A stretch of 64,000 nt of DNA, from contig KV423915.1 in the NCBI GenBank assembly GCA_001632435.1, positions 58,512 through 122,511 of the forward strand, in the 5' to 3' direction. Source of the DNA: Calocera cornea HHB12733. Taxonomy: Eukaryota; Basidiomycota; Dacrymycetes; Dacrymycetales; Dacrymycetaceae. Made by a program: the position numbers and the translations under genes. The notes under the pieces were generated by a model, which was given only the letters and a program-made list of their open reading frames with translations, was not told the origin of the DNA and searched no databases. This document shows, piece after piece, positions 37,465 through 49,841 of this stretch (the first letter of the stretch is position 1; the number at the start of each line of letters is the position of its first letter).

Positions 37465-40006
37465 CTGTATGTTGATTGGCTGTTGATTATGTTGTAGGTT
37501 GTTGTTCGGATATTATCGGAATTAGCACGGGTGGACGTTGAAGGGTCGTGTAGCGTGAGTGTATGCGTGGCTGTCGTGAACGAGCGGAAAGATGGTTGTG
37601 GTGGAAGCTGTCCTATTGAACGTAAGAGGATCAAAGCGCGTGGGACGAGGCCGATGGGTCGCGCACCGTATTCATGTGGATGATCCCCGCAGCCGATGTC
37701 TCTGGATGATCCAGAGACATTCGCTGACTACACCCGTACTTCGTTCAATCGAGACAATCGAAGCTCGGTACACATTGGATTACGTCGAGCACGCTACATC
37801 TGCAAAGTCAGGTCGATGTTGGGCAGGCTTGAACAGTTGGTTTTCTCCATATATTCGGCCTGGCGTACTCAGGTGACTGTTGCCAAGCCTTTCGTTCTCA
37901 TGCTGGCCGTCTTTTCAATGAAAAGCTCCCGAGAGCACCCGAAAAGTCGCCCACCGCCACCGCCTCAAACTCCCTCTTTTAACGTAAGAGGGATACTGTA
38001 TTGATTCTTGATGACGTTCATCAAAGGCTGGCTGGGCTTGTTAAGGCACCCGACATCAATCAATAGACGGTTGATACAACGAGTCTAGCCAACGGTGGAC
38101 GCTCTCAGGCACAACCTCAGGGACAATAGCTGAGGAGCCCTCGCCAATATCCTCGAGGCGAATCGGTAAGAGGCACAAACCCCGTGTCGGACTGCAATCG
38201 CCGTGTGCGGATTATCATACAGCTTGTACATTCGCCGTTCAAAGCATCAAAGCGCCAAAACACGTCCGTTTCTTGGCACGCCATACCGGCCGCTTGGACG
38301 CACCGGCACGCGGCGAAGAACTACGCCCAGAAGGACCCAAAGGAGAAATCAAGTCCGGCACGCTCCGGGATAAGGATCTAGTTCGGTTCACAACATTGAC
38401 CCATATCGGGGGAAGGTCGTCTCGCTCCACGATGCCGCAGAATCGGCAGAGGTACAACCCAATCGTGACTCTGCAGAAATTCACCAGACAAGATAACTGC
38501 GCGTTCCAGAAATATCCCAAGGGCACGCTTATATGCTTACCCAAGAACTGTTCAATATTGACAAATCTGTTAACTGATCACAAAGGAACAGACTCTTCAT
38601 GCCCAGCCGTGGACGTACCCTGCTTCCGTGCTTCCTGTCACACGAAACGGTCGCGATCGGATGATACTTGATCATTGAATTGAACCAACGGTATCCATAA
38701 GACTTATCAAGTCTACTTCCTTCTTTACAAGGCAGGATGACAAACGTTTGTGCTTATCCGACAGTACACTAACATCGCTTGGCTTCCCTCGCCACAAAAC
38801 GATCGCCACAACGGTTGTACCCACGGCGAAAGGGATCAGGTCTTCCGTCTCTCCGTCCTTCTCTCGATACTGTAACGCTCACTCGCGTCTTCGCGGTGTA
38901 CCTGGTCGTCATATGCATTCAAAGATGCCCGATAAGCCAATGCAACGCATGCATTTCCCTTAGTCGTCATCAGCCTGAGGAGCTTGTCAGTCCACTGACT
39001 TGAGGTGATTTACGGAACACGGGGACTTTTGTACGTGCCCCCACGTCGACTGATCGTCCCCACTTTCCCAATTTGAAGCAACCCCACAGTTCACGTTCCC
39101 GGTGAGAGGGTATCGCCAAGCGTGCTGGCGCCGTCGGATGGGCGCTTCCAGCCGACGGTCACGAGCGTCGTCTAATCCAGGCTAAACTGGCCATCAACGT
39201 CAGACCGAGAAACTCGTCTTCCTGAAGCAGTCAAAGCGGGCTGTTGTCGTGCATCGCCTTGGTCCGTCCTTGAAAGTGACTGACGAGGCGTTCTTGTTCT
39301 GGCGCAAGACCGGCCAGACACGCCGGTGGAGACCTGCCCGAAAGCAGCTTGGCGGACCTCCGCCGTCCGAACGTTGCTGGACTACATGAATTTCAAACCA
39401 CAAACCTTCCTCCTCGATCACGACATCCGGATCGGGCCTAGGAATGCCTTCTACGCACAGCTGCGGCACCGAGGCCGCAGAAGAACGAGACATACTCAGA
39501 GTCCACGGGGCCCATTCCTGACCCTGGCCGCGTTATTCCTGTGCTTGCTCGGTGATATGGGAGATAGACACGGACTACCATGCACCTTCTGTACTTATTT
39601 GGCATACATCCGTGTTAGACCGCCTTGCGCACACAAGAATCAACTTAACAAACGAGTCTGTGCTGAAGTCCGTGAAACTCCCATTCACATATTTGTCGCC
39701 CACATCTGACCTCCCTCATAAACGCCCGTGCCTAATGCAGCTGCAGTTGGCCTATGCAACACAGTCCACGTCGGCGTTCCTCCACGGCGAGTCCCTTGCA
39801 CCATGGGAAGCAAGCCACCTCGAACACTCACAAGCATACCGATACCTTGGTCTTGGCAAACGGCGATGAGAGCACCATCTGGTGTGCCTGGACTCATTCC
39901 AACCTGCAGCGGGCGTTAACTTTCAAGGGTACCAAGCGCGCCCTTCATGGGTGCGCACTGGACGGCACATCCCTGAGTGTGAGCGACATGCCATTCTCTT
40001 CAGCTA
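37465..40006. other. Gene-poor region
   Basis: About 2.5 kb. The largest frames (38273-38671 and 39326-39709, +) have no recognised motifs, and no donor/acceptor pair links them to others. I see no supported gene. Confidence 0.4.
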
Positions 40007-40791
40007 TCATCCCGTAGTCTCTGCAGTGTATTGCATCACCCACTGTCCAAGCACCGACTTTCTCTTCCTTTGCATGGGCGTAACACCTTCAAGTTCCCCG
40101 ACCATTTTAAATCCGACCTTCTCCAGCACCCTCCGGCTGCTCAAGTGGTCCTCAGTGATTCCAACTGTGATATCATGGGCATTCATATATGGAATCGCCC
40201 AGGAGTGGATAAGCTCGCGGATAGCGACAGTCATTATACCCTTGCCATGACAAGCTGGGTCGAGGTAATCTGCGCGACATGGGTGAGAAAAAGAAGCTTG
40301 CGAGGAGATAGGCACGCACATGCTACCGAGTATGTGATGCTTGAGTCTCCCGCCAGCTTCGCATCGTTCTTCCTCTTGCATTCCTCCTTCAATCCCTCGT
40401 CTGTTTCATATAGGAAGAGTGATCGCCAAATGCCGGCAACTCCCAAAAATAGTTGAGGCCCATCAGATTGCACTTCTCGAACGGCGAGCATAGGACCGTA
40501 GTCGAATGTCTTCCCATCCTTGATCGGATTCACGGCATCTCCAGTGAAGTACTGACGATCAGCCTCATATCGCCTTCTCTGCTCGCTTATGAACCCTTGC
40601 GCGTGTTCCCTCTGATACGGGTACGGTGTCAACAAATGGGTATACACCTCGGGCTGGTTCAGGATATGTATGACTGCGTCGACATCGGTGGTCCGAAAGG
40701 GCGTGAGGCGGTACTGTGAATGCGGGGAGCGAAGCGGGATGTAAGGTTCATGCCTTGATTTATCGAAGAGGGTAGCCTGGCGTTCTACCAT
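40007..40791 (-). CDS. GNAT-family N-acetyltransferase (RimJ/RimL-like)
   Basis: Acetyl-CoA-dependent acetyltransferase, substrate unknown. Exon 1 starts at ATG 40791 and contains YRLTPFRTTDVDAVIHILNQ with PEVYTHLLTPYPY, a hallmark of the RimJ/RimL-like Acetyltransf_3 group. Splicing from a GTGCGT donor to GCGCAG joins ITYSVAYYLDPACHGKGIMT, which forms the acetyl-CoA pyrophosphate-binding loop, followed by VAIRELIHSWA. The last motif is SSRRVLEKVGFKMVGELEGV (the N/S-x-x-S-x-x-(V/L)-x-E-x-x-G-F pattern). Length of about 245 residues fits. Divergently arranged with the M16 protease. Confidence 0.9.
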
Positions 40792-41216
40792 CGCGGCCCG
40801 ACCCCAGTGTATGTCGGTGTGCTGGAAGATGTGGATATTCCAAACGTCCGTCCTTTACGCGTCCTCATACCCGCATGGCGCAGCACAACCGGCGCTGAAG
40901 ATCCGCTAGTGATAGTTGATGACTCGGAATGGTTGCGATACGCGCCAATGCAAGTCGAACCAATGTTGATCGAGCCAAGTCATGAATTGATCAGATTGTT
41001 GGGCTGCCTGGAGATAGAAAGCATAGCCTTAGAAGTTCGATCGGTGTGGTCGTTCCAGACAAATCGGAGTACGAGCGCTCGTCAACGTTGTGCTGCGACG
41101 TGCAAGATGAGCGGTTCGTCCCTGGGCGCGAACGCGTAAGGGGTCCTGATCGAACCGTCCTCCTTGCTGTCGCCTCGCCGTGTACATTGTCCAGTAGACG
41201 GCCACCCGGCCCGTAC
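40792..41216. promoter_or_regulatory. Divergent promoter region, acetyltransferase (-) and M16 protease (+)
   Basis: 425 bp between opposed start codons, with no coding frame showing motifs. A shared promoter is likely from geometry alone. Confidence 0.45.
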
Positions 41217-44200
41217 ATGTTCCACACTCTTTCAAAGTCGTTCAGTGCAAGGACACTTTCTAGACGCATTCTACCCCCCGCATACCTCCCTACTCTCGCT
41301 CTTCAAACCCGCTCGCAGCCCCGAGCTTTCATGTCATCCACCGCCAGTGGTCACGCGAATGGTACCGCAACCGAAAGCAAGCCAGAACCGCATGGAAACT
41401 TCGACTTTGTCACTCGTGTGAAGCCGGACTATGGAAATGTTGTGATTGAGAAATGGAGGAGCCGGGTTACGGGGTTGTCAGTCGTGCATGTCGACTACGA
41501 GGGTGAGCAGCGACGCTGTTACCGAAGTCGAGGCTGAGTCTTACAATTTTGCAGCACCAATCGTGAAGGGCTTCTTCGCCGTTGGCACTGAGAGTAAGTG
41601 GACATATTGTGGGAAAGCATTGGTGAGCTAATGCACCACCAACAGTATTCGACGACTCGGGCAGTCCGCATACGCTTGAGCAGTAAGCACCGTTTCGATC
41701 ACATTTGCCACTATCCTGACACGATTCCACTAGTCTCGTGTTCCTTGGATCTGAGAAATATCCCTACAAAGGTGTTCTGGATAACCTGGCCAACCGTGCC
41801 TTCGCTCAGGGAACCAATGCATGGACCGACCAGGACCAAACGGTGTACACGATCGATACTGCTGGCTACCAAGGCTTCCTGCAGCTGCTACCTGTCTACC
41901 TCGACCATCTGCTCTGGCCTACCCTCACGGACAGTGGATTCGTAACAGAGGTACACCATATCAATGGGAATGGCGAGGATGCGGGTGTCGTGTATAGCGA
42001 GATGCAGGGACGGGAGAACACTCCCGGTGATTTGCTGGCTCTGAGGTGCGCACACACTGTGACCTCAATGCGATTATTTCTGACTGTGATCCTGTAGACT
42101 TCAGCGCGCATTCTATCCGAAGGGAAATGCGTACCGGAGTGAGACCGGTGGGCTCATGGAGGCCCTGCGTGTACTAGACATTGCAAAGAGTGCCCCACTA
42201 GCTTTTCAGGGCATATACCTTGTCTGACGTATGCCATAGTTCGACAATATCACAGCACCTACTACGCCCCGCACAATCTCTGCGTGATTGTTATGGGCAA
42301 GCTCAATACCCAGGATCTCCTCGGCGTTCTGCAGAAGGAGATGGAGCCGCGAATCATCGAACATGGACAAGCACACGGACCCAGACCGACTGGCTGGAGG
42401 CGCCCCTTCCTCGAAACCAAGACTGCCGAACCCTTCAGTCTGGGTGCAGGTACGAAGCAGATTGTCGAGTTCCCAGAGCAGGACGAGAGCATGGGCGAGG
42501 TCTGCATCTCGTGGCTCGGGCCGAAGGCGGACAATTTCGTCGATCAGCAGGCACTCGACGTACTGGGCACCTATCTAACCGACTCTCCCGTTGCGCCTTT
42601 GACCAAAGAATTTGTGGAGACCGCATCACCTCTTTGGTAAGCGATGGACCTATTATGGATAGCGAGAAACATGCTCATGTGTGGCCAGCACATCCATATA
42701 TGTTTCCGACTCCATGCGAGCTACTACCACAACTTTGGACGTGTACCTCAGCTCGGTCCCGACAGAGCTATTGGAGACTGTCCAAGCGCGTCTTACCGAA
42801 GAGCTGCAGAAGATCGTCGACCATGGTCTGGATATGGAGCGGATGGCGATGATCATCCGGAAGGATAAGCGTAGGGTATGCCTCGTAATTGATCAACCCA
42901 CTGAACGTTGTTGACAATTCCTCTATAGCTGGCAGACGCACTGGAAACGTCCACTTCAGAGGTGTTTTTGTCCTCCGTCATCGATGGTAAGTTTCAGGTG
43001 CTATGCTCTATTGTTGTCGCTTGACGCATCACCAGATTTCTTGTATGGCGACCCTGATGGCAAGTCACTCGCTGACTCGTTAGACAATACCAAGCGGTAT
43101 AACGCGTATGCGAAATGGACAAGTGAGGATTGGTGTGCCTTGATCCGCAGGTATGTGAACACTGTGTGACATGTCTTACGGAAGCCTGATCACCCTTTAG
43201 GTACTTCCTCGATGCGCCTAGCGTTGTCATTCTCGGCAAGCCTTCTGGCGAACTTGCCCAAAAGATCGAGGAGACAGAGAATGAGCGGATATCCGTGCAG
43301 CGAAAGCGACTTGGTGAGGATGGTCTCGCCAAGCTGGAGAAGGCGTTGGAGGCAGCAAAGGAAGCCAATGATCAGGATATACCGCCCCAAATGCTCTCTT
43401 CGTTCCCTCTACCTGACCTTTCGACTGTGTCCTGGATCCCTGTGCAAACGGCGCAGAATGATCCCACAAAGGGTGGCCTACATGCGTCTAAGCCGTGTGA
43501 CCTTGAGCGCCTGTTACAATCGGACAAGATGACTCTACCATTCTTCGTGGAATTTGATCATGTGAAAGTATGTGGCCATCGTTCGTTTTCCTTGCCGCGT
43601 TTTAACCTATTCTCAGTCAAATTTCGTTACTGTATGTGCATACCTGTCTACAACCAGCCTTCCCAACGAGCTCAGAGAGTAAGTTATTGATACTCACCTG
43701 TGTGCTGTCATCTCATCATTGTTCACAGGTACATCACTGTCTATTTGAGCTCGTTCTTCTCGCTACCGGTTGTACGGAATGGAAAGGAATTGTCTCATGA
43801 GCATATTGTGAATCAGCTCGACGATTTCTCTACATCGTATGGCATCGAGAACCTATCGCCCTTCTCGCAATTTGTCCGCATCACCCTCAAGGTGCAGCCG
43901 GAACAATACGAGGAAGCTATAGGCTGGCTCCGAGATCTGCTGTACAATGCACGTTTTGACCTGGATCGGTATGTCGAGCATTCCATCGCGCGCTTTGTTT
44001 TACCCAGCATCAACGCAGGTTACGCATTACTGCCGCCAAGATCATGCAAGGACTACCAGCTCTGAAGCGTGACGGATCGGTTGTTCTGGACTCGATGCAT
44101 GGCTCTTTAATGTTTGACGAGACATCCACGGCTGCCGCCTCTAGCATACTTGGACAAATGCAGTTTGTCCCTGACTTGATAACGAGACTGGAGGAGGAGC

Positions 44201-45452
44201 CCGACGAGGTTGTAGCTGATTTGAAGAAATTCCGAGCGGCTAGTAAGCACTTGACAGCTGTCACTGCACAATGTTTGCTCAACTATTTGAACAGTAACCC
44301 AGCCATCCGCCATAAGGTTCGCTGTCTACGGCAATGTTCTTGCCCTTGACAAGCCACGGAGTGCATGGGCTCAGCAGTTCCAGTCAATGCCGGTATGATT
44401 TACCCACGGCAGGTGGAGCCTTCGAGCTGACTGGCGCAGCTGTCCAAACTGGAGCCCGTGGCATGGATCCAGGAGTCCTTGACACCTCTGGGGAAGAAGC
44501 CTGGAAAGAAGGGCGTTGTAGTGACGATACCAAGCATCGAGAGCAGCTACTCTATCCACTCCACGCGAACTTTATCCTCCTGGGATCATCCAGACTACGC
44601 GGCCCTGCGAGTTGCCGCTGAAGTGTTGGAGGGTATGGAGAGTTTCTTATGGGTATGATTTAGTTACCCTGTTGTGCTAGTGCGTGGTCTGAACATTGTT
44701 CAGCGCTTTATTCGTGGCGCTGGGCTGGCCTACGGTGTCAACATATCAGTGGACGTCGAGTCAAGCTTGCTATCGTTCTCCTTGTACAGAGTACGCTCTC
44801 CCTGTCTTTATGTGTTCCATAAGCCTGACAGCATTAGGCGCCCGATAGTCACAAAGGTTTTGTAGAAGCAGCAAGAGTGGTAAAGGAGGTTGCTGACGAG
44901 AAGGTACGAACTCTCTCCATCGATGTCAAGTTGTGCCTAACGCGAGAGACAGATGGTGATCGAGGATACAACCATGGACGCGGCAAAGAGTACTCTAGTG
45001 TATGCATACGCATCACGGACAGGTACTGTCGGCAAATCGGTGAGTACCTTTATCTCTGCTTCCTTTCGCCGACTGATATGGTATCAGGCCATCATGTCGT
45101 TCACCAACCAAGTACTCCGAGGTGTCTCCGCTGACCACCATCACGAACTCTTGCAGAGGTTCAAGGTGCGCCTGATTACTCGTCAAGCGCTGGCCAATTG
45201 GCTGACCATTTAAACTAGGCTGTTACGAAAGCTGACGTTCTGTCTGCGATCCGGACGTACATCCTCCCTGTCTTCGATCCGGCGACATCCGTTGCCGTGG
45301 TGGTTTCGTCACCAAACAAAGCAGAAGACATAGCCAGCGGCTTGAAGAATGCGGGTTACGACGTCGAGTCTAGGATGCTTGACCTAGGCGTGTCAGATAG
45401 TGGAAGCGACTGCTCTGGTTCTGACAGTGCAATGAGCGAAGAGAGTCGGTAG
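41217..45452 (+). CDS. M16-family metalloprotease (insulinase-like, C05D11.1/Sdd3 type)
   Basis: Large zinc metalloprotease related to presequence protease and insulin-degrading enzyme. The inverted zinc motif HTLEH is rebuilt across an intron near 41685, followed by LVFLGSEKYPYKGVLDNLAN. Other family segments are YTIDTAGYQGFLQLLPVYLD, VVYSEMQGRENTPGDL, QYHSTYYAPHNLCVIVMG and RFIRGAGLAYGVNISVD. The C-terminus is serine/acid-rich (SDSGSDCSGSDSAMSEES). More than a dozen introns. Two in-frame starts: 41217 adds 38 residues without any acidic residue (MFHTLSKSFSARTLSRR...), mitochondrial presequence-like; 41331 begins MSSTASGHANG. Which is used cannot be decided from sequence. Peptide clearance in mitochondria or cytosol is the family expectation. 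Confidence 0.88.
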
Positions 45453-45506
45453 CAATAGTTGTATTATAGCAACACGCCAGCGACAACGCTTCAGTTCATT
45501 AATGTA

Positions 45507-47887
45507 TTAGCCTGACGCCCAAATTTTGCTTTCCCTGGGTTCTGCTCTTGCTTTGTTCTTCAGTAAACAGTAATCTCCGTACGAATTCAACGAGGTCCAC
45601 TCCGATAGCGGAATCCACAACAGCTTTGTCAACGGGTTGGATGTTGACGCATCGAGGAACTTGTAACAGGCAACTCTTTCCCAGGTCTTCTCTTCGACTG
45701 CATAACGGGGTTCGAGCGGTGACGCGGATCCTGCACGATCCGGGAAATCGAGGTCGACTAGATAGTCGCAGGTGGAAGGGTCGACCTGTTCGAAACCCAT
45801 CAGAAGGGATCGTTGCTTAACGCAGTTCCTGCTTACGTAACGGCTGGGCTCCTCCCGGTTCAAATCGTTCAGGTCAGGCGGAACGAAGCGCGTCCCGTCC
45901 CATTTCCACAGAGCATCGCTGCCCGTGCTCTCGACAAAGTGCCTGGGAAGCATGCCATCAAACCCACTCTTGATAAAGTTAACGCTGACACTATGGGGAA
46001 CATGGAAGTGGCCGGGGAAGCGATACCATTCCTTGCCGATGCAGAGGTTGAGGCCGAACATGGCGATGGGCGTCAGGTCCACCGGGGCGTCCTTTTCGTA
46101 CTTTGCGCTGGGTCCGGTGCGCTTGATCTGTTCGGGGAGGAGACCGGTCACGTTCAACAGGCGGGGAAGCTCGGAGAATTCGAAATGTGAGACTACGTCC
46201 AGGGGCGCGTGATAGTAGTGGTACAGTGCGAGGATGCGGGAGATGCCGATGACCGATGACAAACCAACGATGGTGAAGGTCGCCCAGGGAAATATGGACG
46301 ATTTGGAAGCCTGATATTCCAGTTAGCTCCACTGCCTGATCCTACAACGACGACCGCTCACTTGATAAGGTGACTTGGTGAAGAAAACATACGTCGTCTC
46401 CATCCATCCACGAACCAAGTAAATAGTGGTCGCAGCATTGAAGCACAGCAGAGGATAGACAGGGTACATGAACCGCTCCTCCTTATGCTGCTGCAGGGTC
46501 AAGATCGCAAACCAAATGTAGAACGGCAGTAAGCGGAGTGCCATGAGCGTGAACGGGCTGCTTTCGTTGGTACCCGGCCTGGTGAATCCAAGTCGACGAC
46601 GATCGAACCGGTAGGTGATCCCGAGTGAGGGTATAGAAGCGAGTGCGAGGGGCAGGAGGACGTTGAAGTTCAGGATGAGGTTCAGGAAGTAGAACGTCCA
46701 CGGCTCGGTGCCGTACAGGTCGGGTCCGCGTTCCGAGCCGCCGAAGATGTTGTACCGGATGATGTTCCATGGTGTGATCTCGAGCTTGTTATATGCGAGG
46801 GAGTCGATGCCGACGACGGGGATCTGCGCGTGTCCGTCAGAAGACATGCATTTACGCGGAGCAAATGGACTGACGAAAATTGTTGCGGCCACAACCCCAC
46901 TCCCGATCAGGCGCGCCAACCGTGTCATGAACCATTTCTGCCACTCCCCCTCTCCGACTTTATCGTGGCCGTACACAGCGAGCTCCTCAAACACGTACGG
47001 AATCGCAATCGCAAGCGCGAACGGCCAGCCGACGATGGCGCCCAGGGCGAAGTAGACGGTTGTCGCAAGGGTTCGGTAGGCATCTGCGTTGGATGAGGGC
47101 TTGAACCAGTACGAGCAGGCCAGCATCGTCGTGTACATCGCGAATGACGAGGGTAGGAACGCTGCATGACATGAGCACACAGGTAGAGAGCACGGGTCGT
47201 ACTAAGACACACCGGTAGACGCATTCCACATCCCGGCGCTGAACATGAGCATGAACAGGAGGTACCGGCCCATGCGGTAGTTCATCTGCTCCACGACGGT
47301 CCGGTAGAACCTTGCCTCGCAGAAGCTGCATAGCGCTCCAAGCATTATGCGGACAGCGAAGAATGATGATCTCTGTTTCCGCTGGTCAGTTGAAATCGTC
47401 CATTGGGTAGCAAGGCGTGGACGCACTTTTGAGGTCGCGTTGAGCAGCCCGGGGACGAGCGTCGCGGGGAAATGGAGGAGGATGTACGCCCAGCTGCGGA
47501 TCGCGTACTCCGGGCTGAGCTCCCACGTCTGGAAGCCATACCCTTTGAAGAGGTAGTGCAGCGGCTCGAAGAAGTTAAACACTGTGCCGCGGTCAGCCTG
47601 GCCTCTCCTCGCTTCCCCACAACAAGCACAGCACCCAACGCACCCTCATCACAGTCCTGGATATTGCTGTACATCGCGCCCCCCACGCGGATCATGATGA
47701 GCATCCTGAAAGCGACCGACAGGCCGGGCGTCCATGGCCCTCGCTGCGAGCGCCGGAGCTGGTCCTGCAGCAGGCCCGCGTGCCGGTCGCGCTTCGGCGG
47801 GGCGGGCTTGGAGAGCGCGTCCGCTTGCCGGCGCAGGCGCAGCGTCTGCGTGCCTGGCATGGCCGGGCTGCTGATCTGGGCGGCCAT
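45507..47887 (-). CDS. ALG9: Alpha-1,2-mannosyltransferase Alg9 (GT22)
   Basis: ER-membrane enzyme that adds mannose from dolichol-phosphate-mannose to the lipid-linked N-glycan precursor. From ATG 47887 the frame carries FRMLIMIRVGGAMYSNIQDC, then VFNFFEPLHYLFKGYGFQTW and ELSPEYAIRSWAYI, the GT22 luminal loop with its E-P-x-H. SFCEARFYRTV follows, then multiple hydrophobic segments, and LQQHKEERFMYPVYPLLC, the HKEERF motif of the family. The luminal C-terminus includes NREEPSRY joined by a spliced 51-nt intron to VDPSTCDYLVDLDFPDR. About seven introns. It is convergent with the M16 protease, whose stop lies only 54 bp away. A GPI-mannosyltransferase paralogue is less likely given these Alg9-specific blocks. 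Confidence 0.93.
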
Positions 47888-48179
47888 TGTGTGGCTTGGT
47901 GGGGAGTTGGAAGAAAGGGATCACTGACGCATAGGTAGACGGATTTTGGACCGGACTGAGGCAGGATGGGGATCGCAGGAACTCGACACAATCATGATGG
48001 GTGATGACACTGCCACTACCGATCGACAATACGTAAGAAATCTTGACAGTTGCTATTCATTTGTTTCTACTAGATCTCAACAACCCGTTCGTGCACGCTC
48101 CCGGCAACCCAGACATGGCATAGTATGCACCCAGCAACCCAGATAGCCTCAAACAGCATCGACCCGATCAACCGACAAC

Positions 48180-48972
48180 TCAGAGGCTCGACTGCAGCTG
48201 CGCCTCGACGTCGCTCTCCATCTTGCCCTCCATATCGCGCCCTTCCTCCCACAAGTCCTTGCCCGAGCAGCTACACACCGTCTTGGTGTTCCCCCAAACA
48301 CCCGCCGAGCGCGCGACCACGCCCGCCCACAAGCCCGGCCCGCCCTTCTCCCCAAAGACCATCGCTCGGCCGATCATGTCCCATATGCTCAGCCCGTCCT
48401 TCTCCACGAACAGGTCTCCGTAGCCCTTCTCATCCACCTTAACCTCGCCCAGATGGTGCAGCACGCCGCCGGCACCGTCGGGTCCTTTGGAGAGGTCGCC
48501 AGTGCGCGCGATGTACGCCTCGTATGTCTTGTTCGGGCGAAGGACGGCCGCGCGCACGGTGAGGTCGAGCAGGGTCTGGGTGGGCGAGAGCTGGACGAGC
48601 CGGCCGATCCCGTGTACCTTCTGCGTGAACTCCTTCGAGTGCCACTCGGGGATCGCGGCCGTGAACGGCTCCTCCAGGATGGCGACCGCCGCTCCGCCCG
48701 AGCCCGTCGTGCCGCGGATGATGACCTGGCGGCCGGTCTCGCGCAGGGACTTGGCCAGCACGGAGGGCGCCGCCCGCCCGGTCACGGTCACGGACTGCGA
48801 GGGCAGGTCAATGTCGTAGCGGTCCAGGTTGGGCACTTTGGCGAGGGTGCTCCGCACGTCCTCCACACAGTGCTCGCAGGTCATGTAGACCGCAAACTCG
48901 GTCTGTCCTGTGGTCAACTACACATCCCAGCGCGTCTTCCAAAGGACGCACCTTGAAAGAGGTCGAAGACAT
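48180..48972 (-). CDS. CCS1: Copper chaperone for superoxide dismutase
   Basis: Delivers copper to Cu/Zn superoxide dismutase in cytosol and mitochondrial intermembrane space. Domain I has the copper motif MTCEHC in EFAVYMTCEHCVEDVRS and an Atx1-like fold. Domain II is SOD-like (VAILEEPFTAAIPEW, GIGRLVQLSPTQTLLDLTVR, GDLSKGPDGAGGVLHHLGEV). Domain III ends with the CXC motif VCSCSGKDLWEEGRDM. The body is one exon. A seven-codon first exon (MSSTSFK, 48972-48952) joins it through an apparent 34-nt intron, unusually short, so the start could be built otherwise. Total length of about 252 residues equals the family norm. Confidence 0.92.
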
Positions 48973-49841
48973 TATGTCCGTCAGCTATGTGTACAAGCAG
49001 TGTATGCGTAGATGGTGGTACAATCGCAACAGCAGCGCAGGCGTCGCATTACAGAGCACGCATGGCGGAAGTCCGAGGCGTCGCCAGAGTCCCTTGGTCA
49101 TCGTCCCTCAGCCGCCGGACAAACTTGCTTCCGAGGCTCACGTAAGCCCGATGACGTCTTTGAGGGTACGCGAGGAGCGAGTTATGCTTTGGCTTTTGGC
49201 TTGTGAGCGCTTTGAGAAGCATGAACGGGGGGAGCTTCTCGCTGAGGATCATGGATGAATGTCCATTGTCGCTATCACCGTCCTTCCGGCCTTGCATCTA
49301 CGCAGCTGCAACCCCGGCCGTGCAGGCGCGTCGGGGATAAGGATGAACTGACGTCCGGCTCCGAGACACTGCTCCCGGGAAAATTCCAACATCTTCCTGC
49401 GCTCCTGTCCGCCCACCATCCGGTTCCGAGTGGCGGTCGGGCTCCTCTGTCAAAAAATCAATAGATTTAAGTGGTTTCGCACTACCGGTTTTAAGTGATG
49501 GGGCACTGCGGGATTCGAACTCGCGACCTCCGCGATAATGTTCTGGGCCGCACATGCCCGCCTACCACTGCACTATCGCGCAGCGGTGTCTATCACCTCC
49601 ATTTTGCTGTTTTGACCTGTACGTCAGCTATGGGACCAGACACTGTCCGCCCACACGTCTTCATCATACCTCAGCCCATCTCTCGGGAGTGAGTCACGGG
49701 CAAGGCTCAGACCGCATTTGATCGCCACGCATTCGCCATGGTAGCTCTACATCGCAATACTCCCCTTCAGACACGCTGAAAGGTACCCACCTGCTCCCGT
49801 GCCCCCCTTTGTCCCGTTCCCTTGTTCTCCCTCCCACACCC
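48973..49841. other. Intergenic region containing a tRNA-like unit
   Basis: Upstream flanks of CCS1 (-) and the LRR-like gene (+). Apart from the tRNA-like sequence at 49499-49582 and its T-run, I see nothing. Confidence 0.4.
49452..49582 (-). ncRNA. tRNA-like Pol III transcription unit, degenerate
   Basis: On the minus strand the sequence starting near 49582 has a good A box (TAGTGCAGTGGTAGG) and, about 50 nt on, a good B box (GAGTTCGAATCCC). A run of six T at 49457-49452 could terminate Pol III. A short hairpin GGGC-ATGTGCG-GCCC sits between the boxes and would display GTG (His) if it were the anticodon arm. However, the expected 5' and 3' acceptor strands do not pair and the A-B spacing is long. 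This is therefore either a tRNA pseudogene or a tRNA-derived SINE head rather than a normal tRNA. Confidence 0.5.

Noticed and set aside
38273..39709. Two plus-strand frames of about 130 codons in the gene-poor region
   Set aside because: No motifs, no signal peptide and no splice pair connecting them to other exons.
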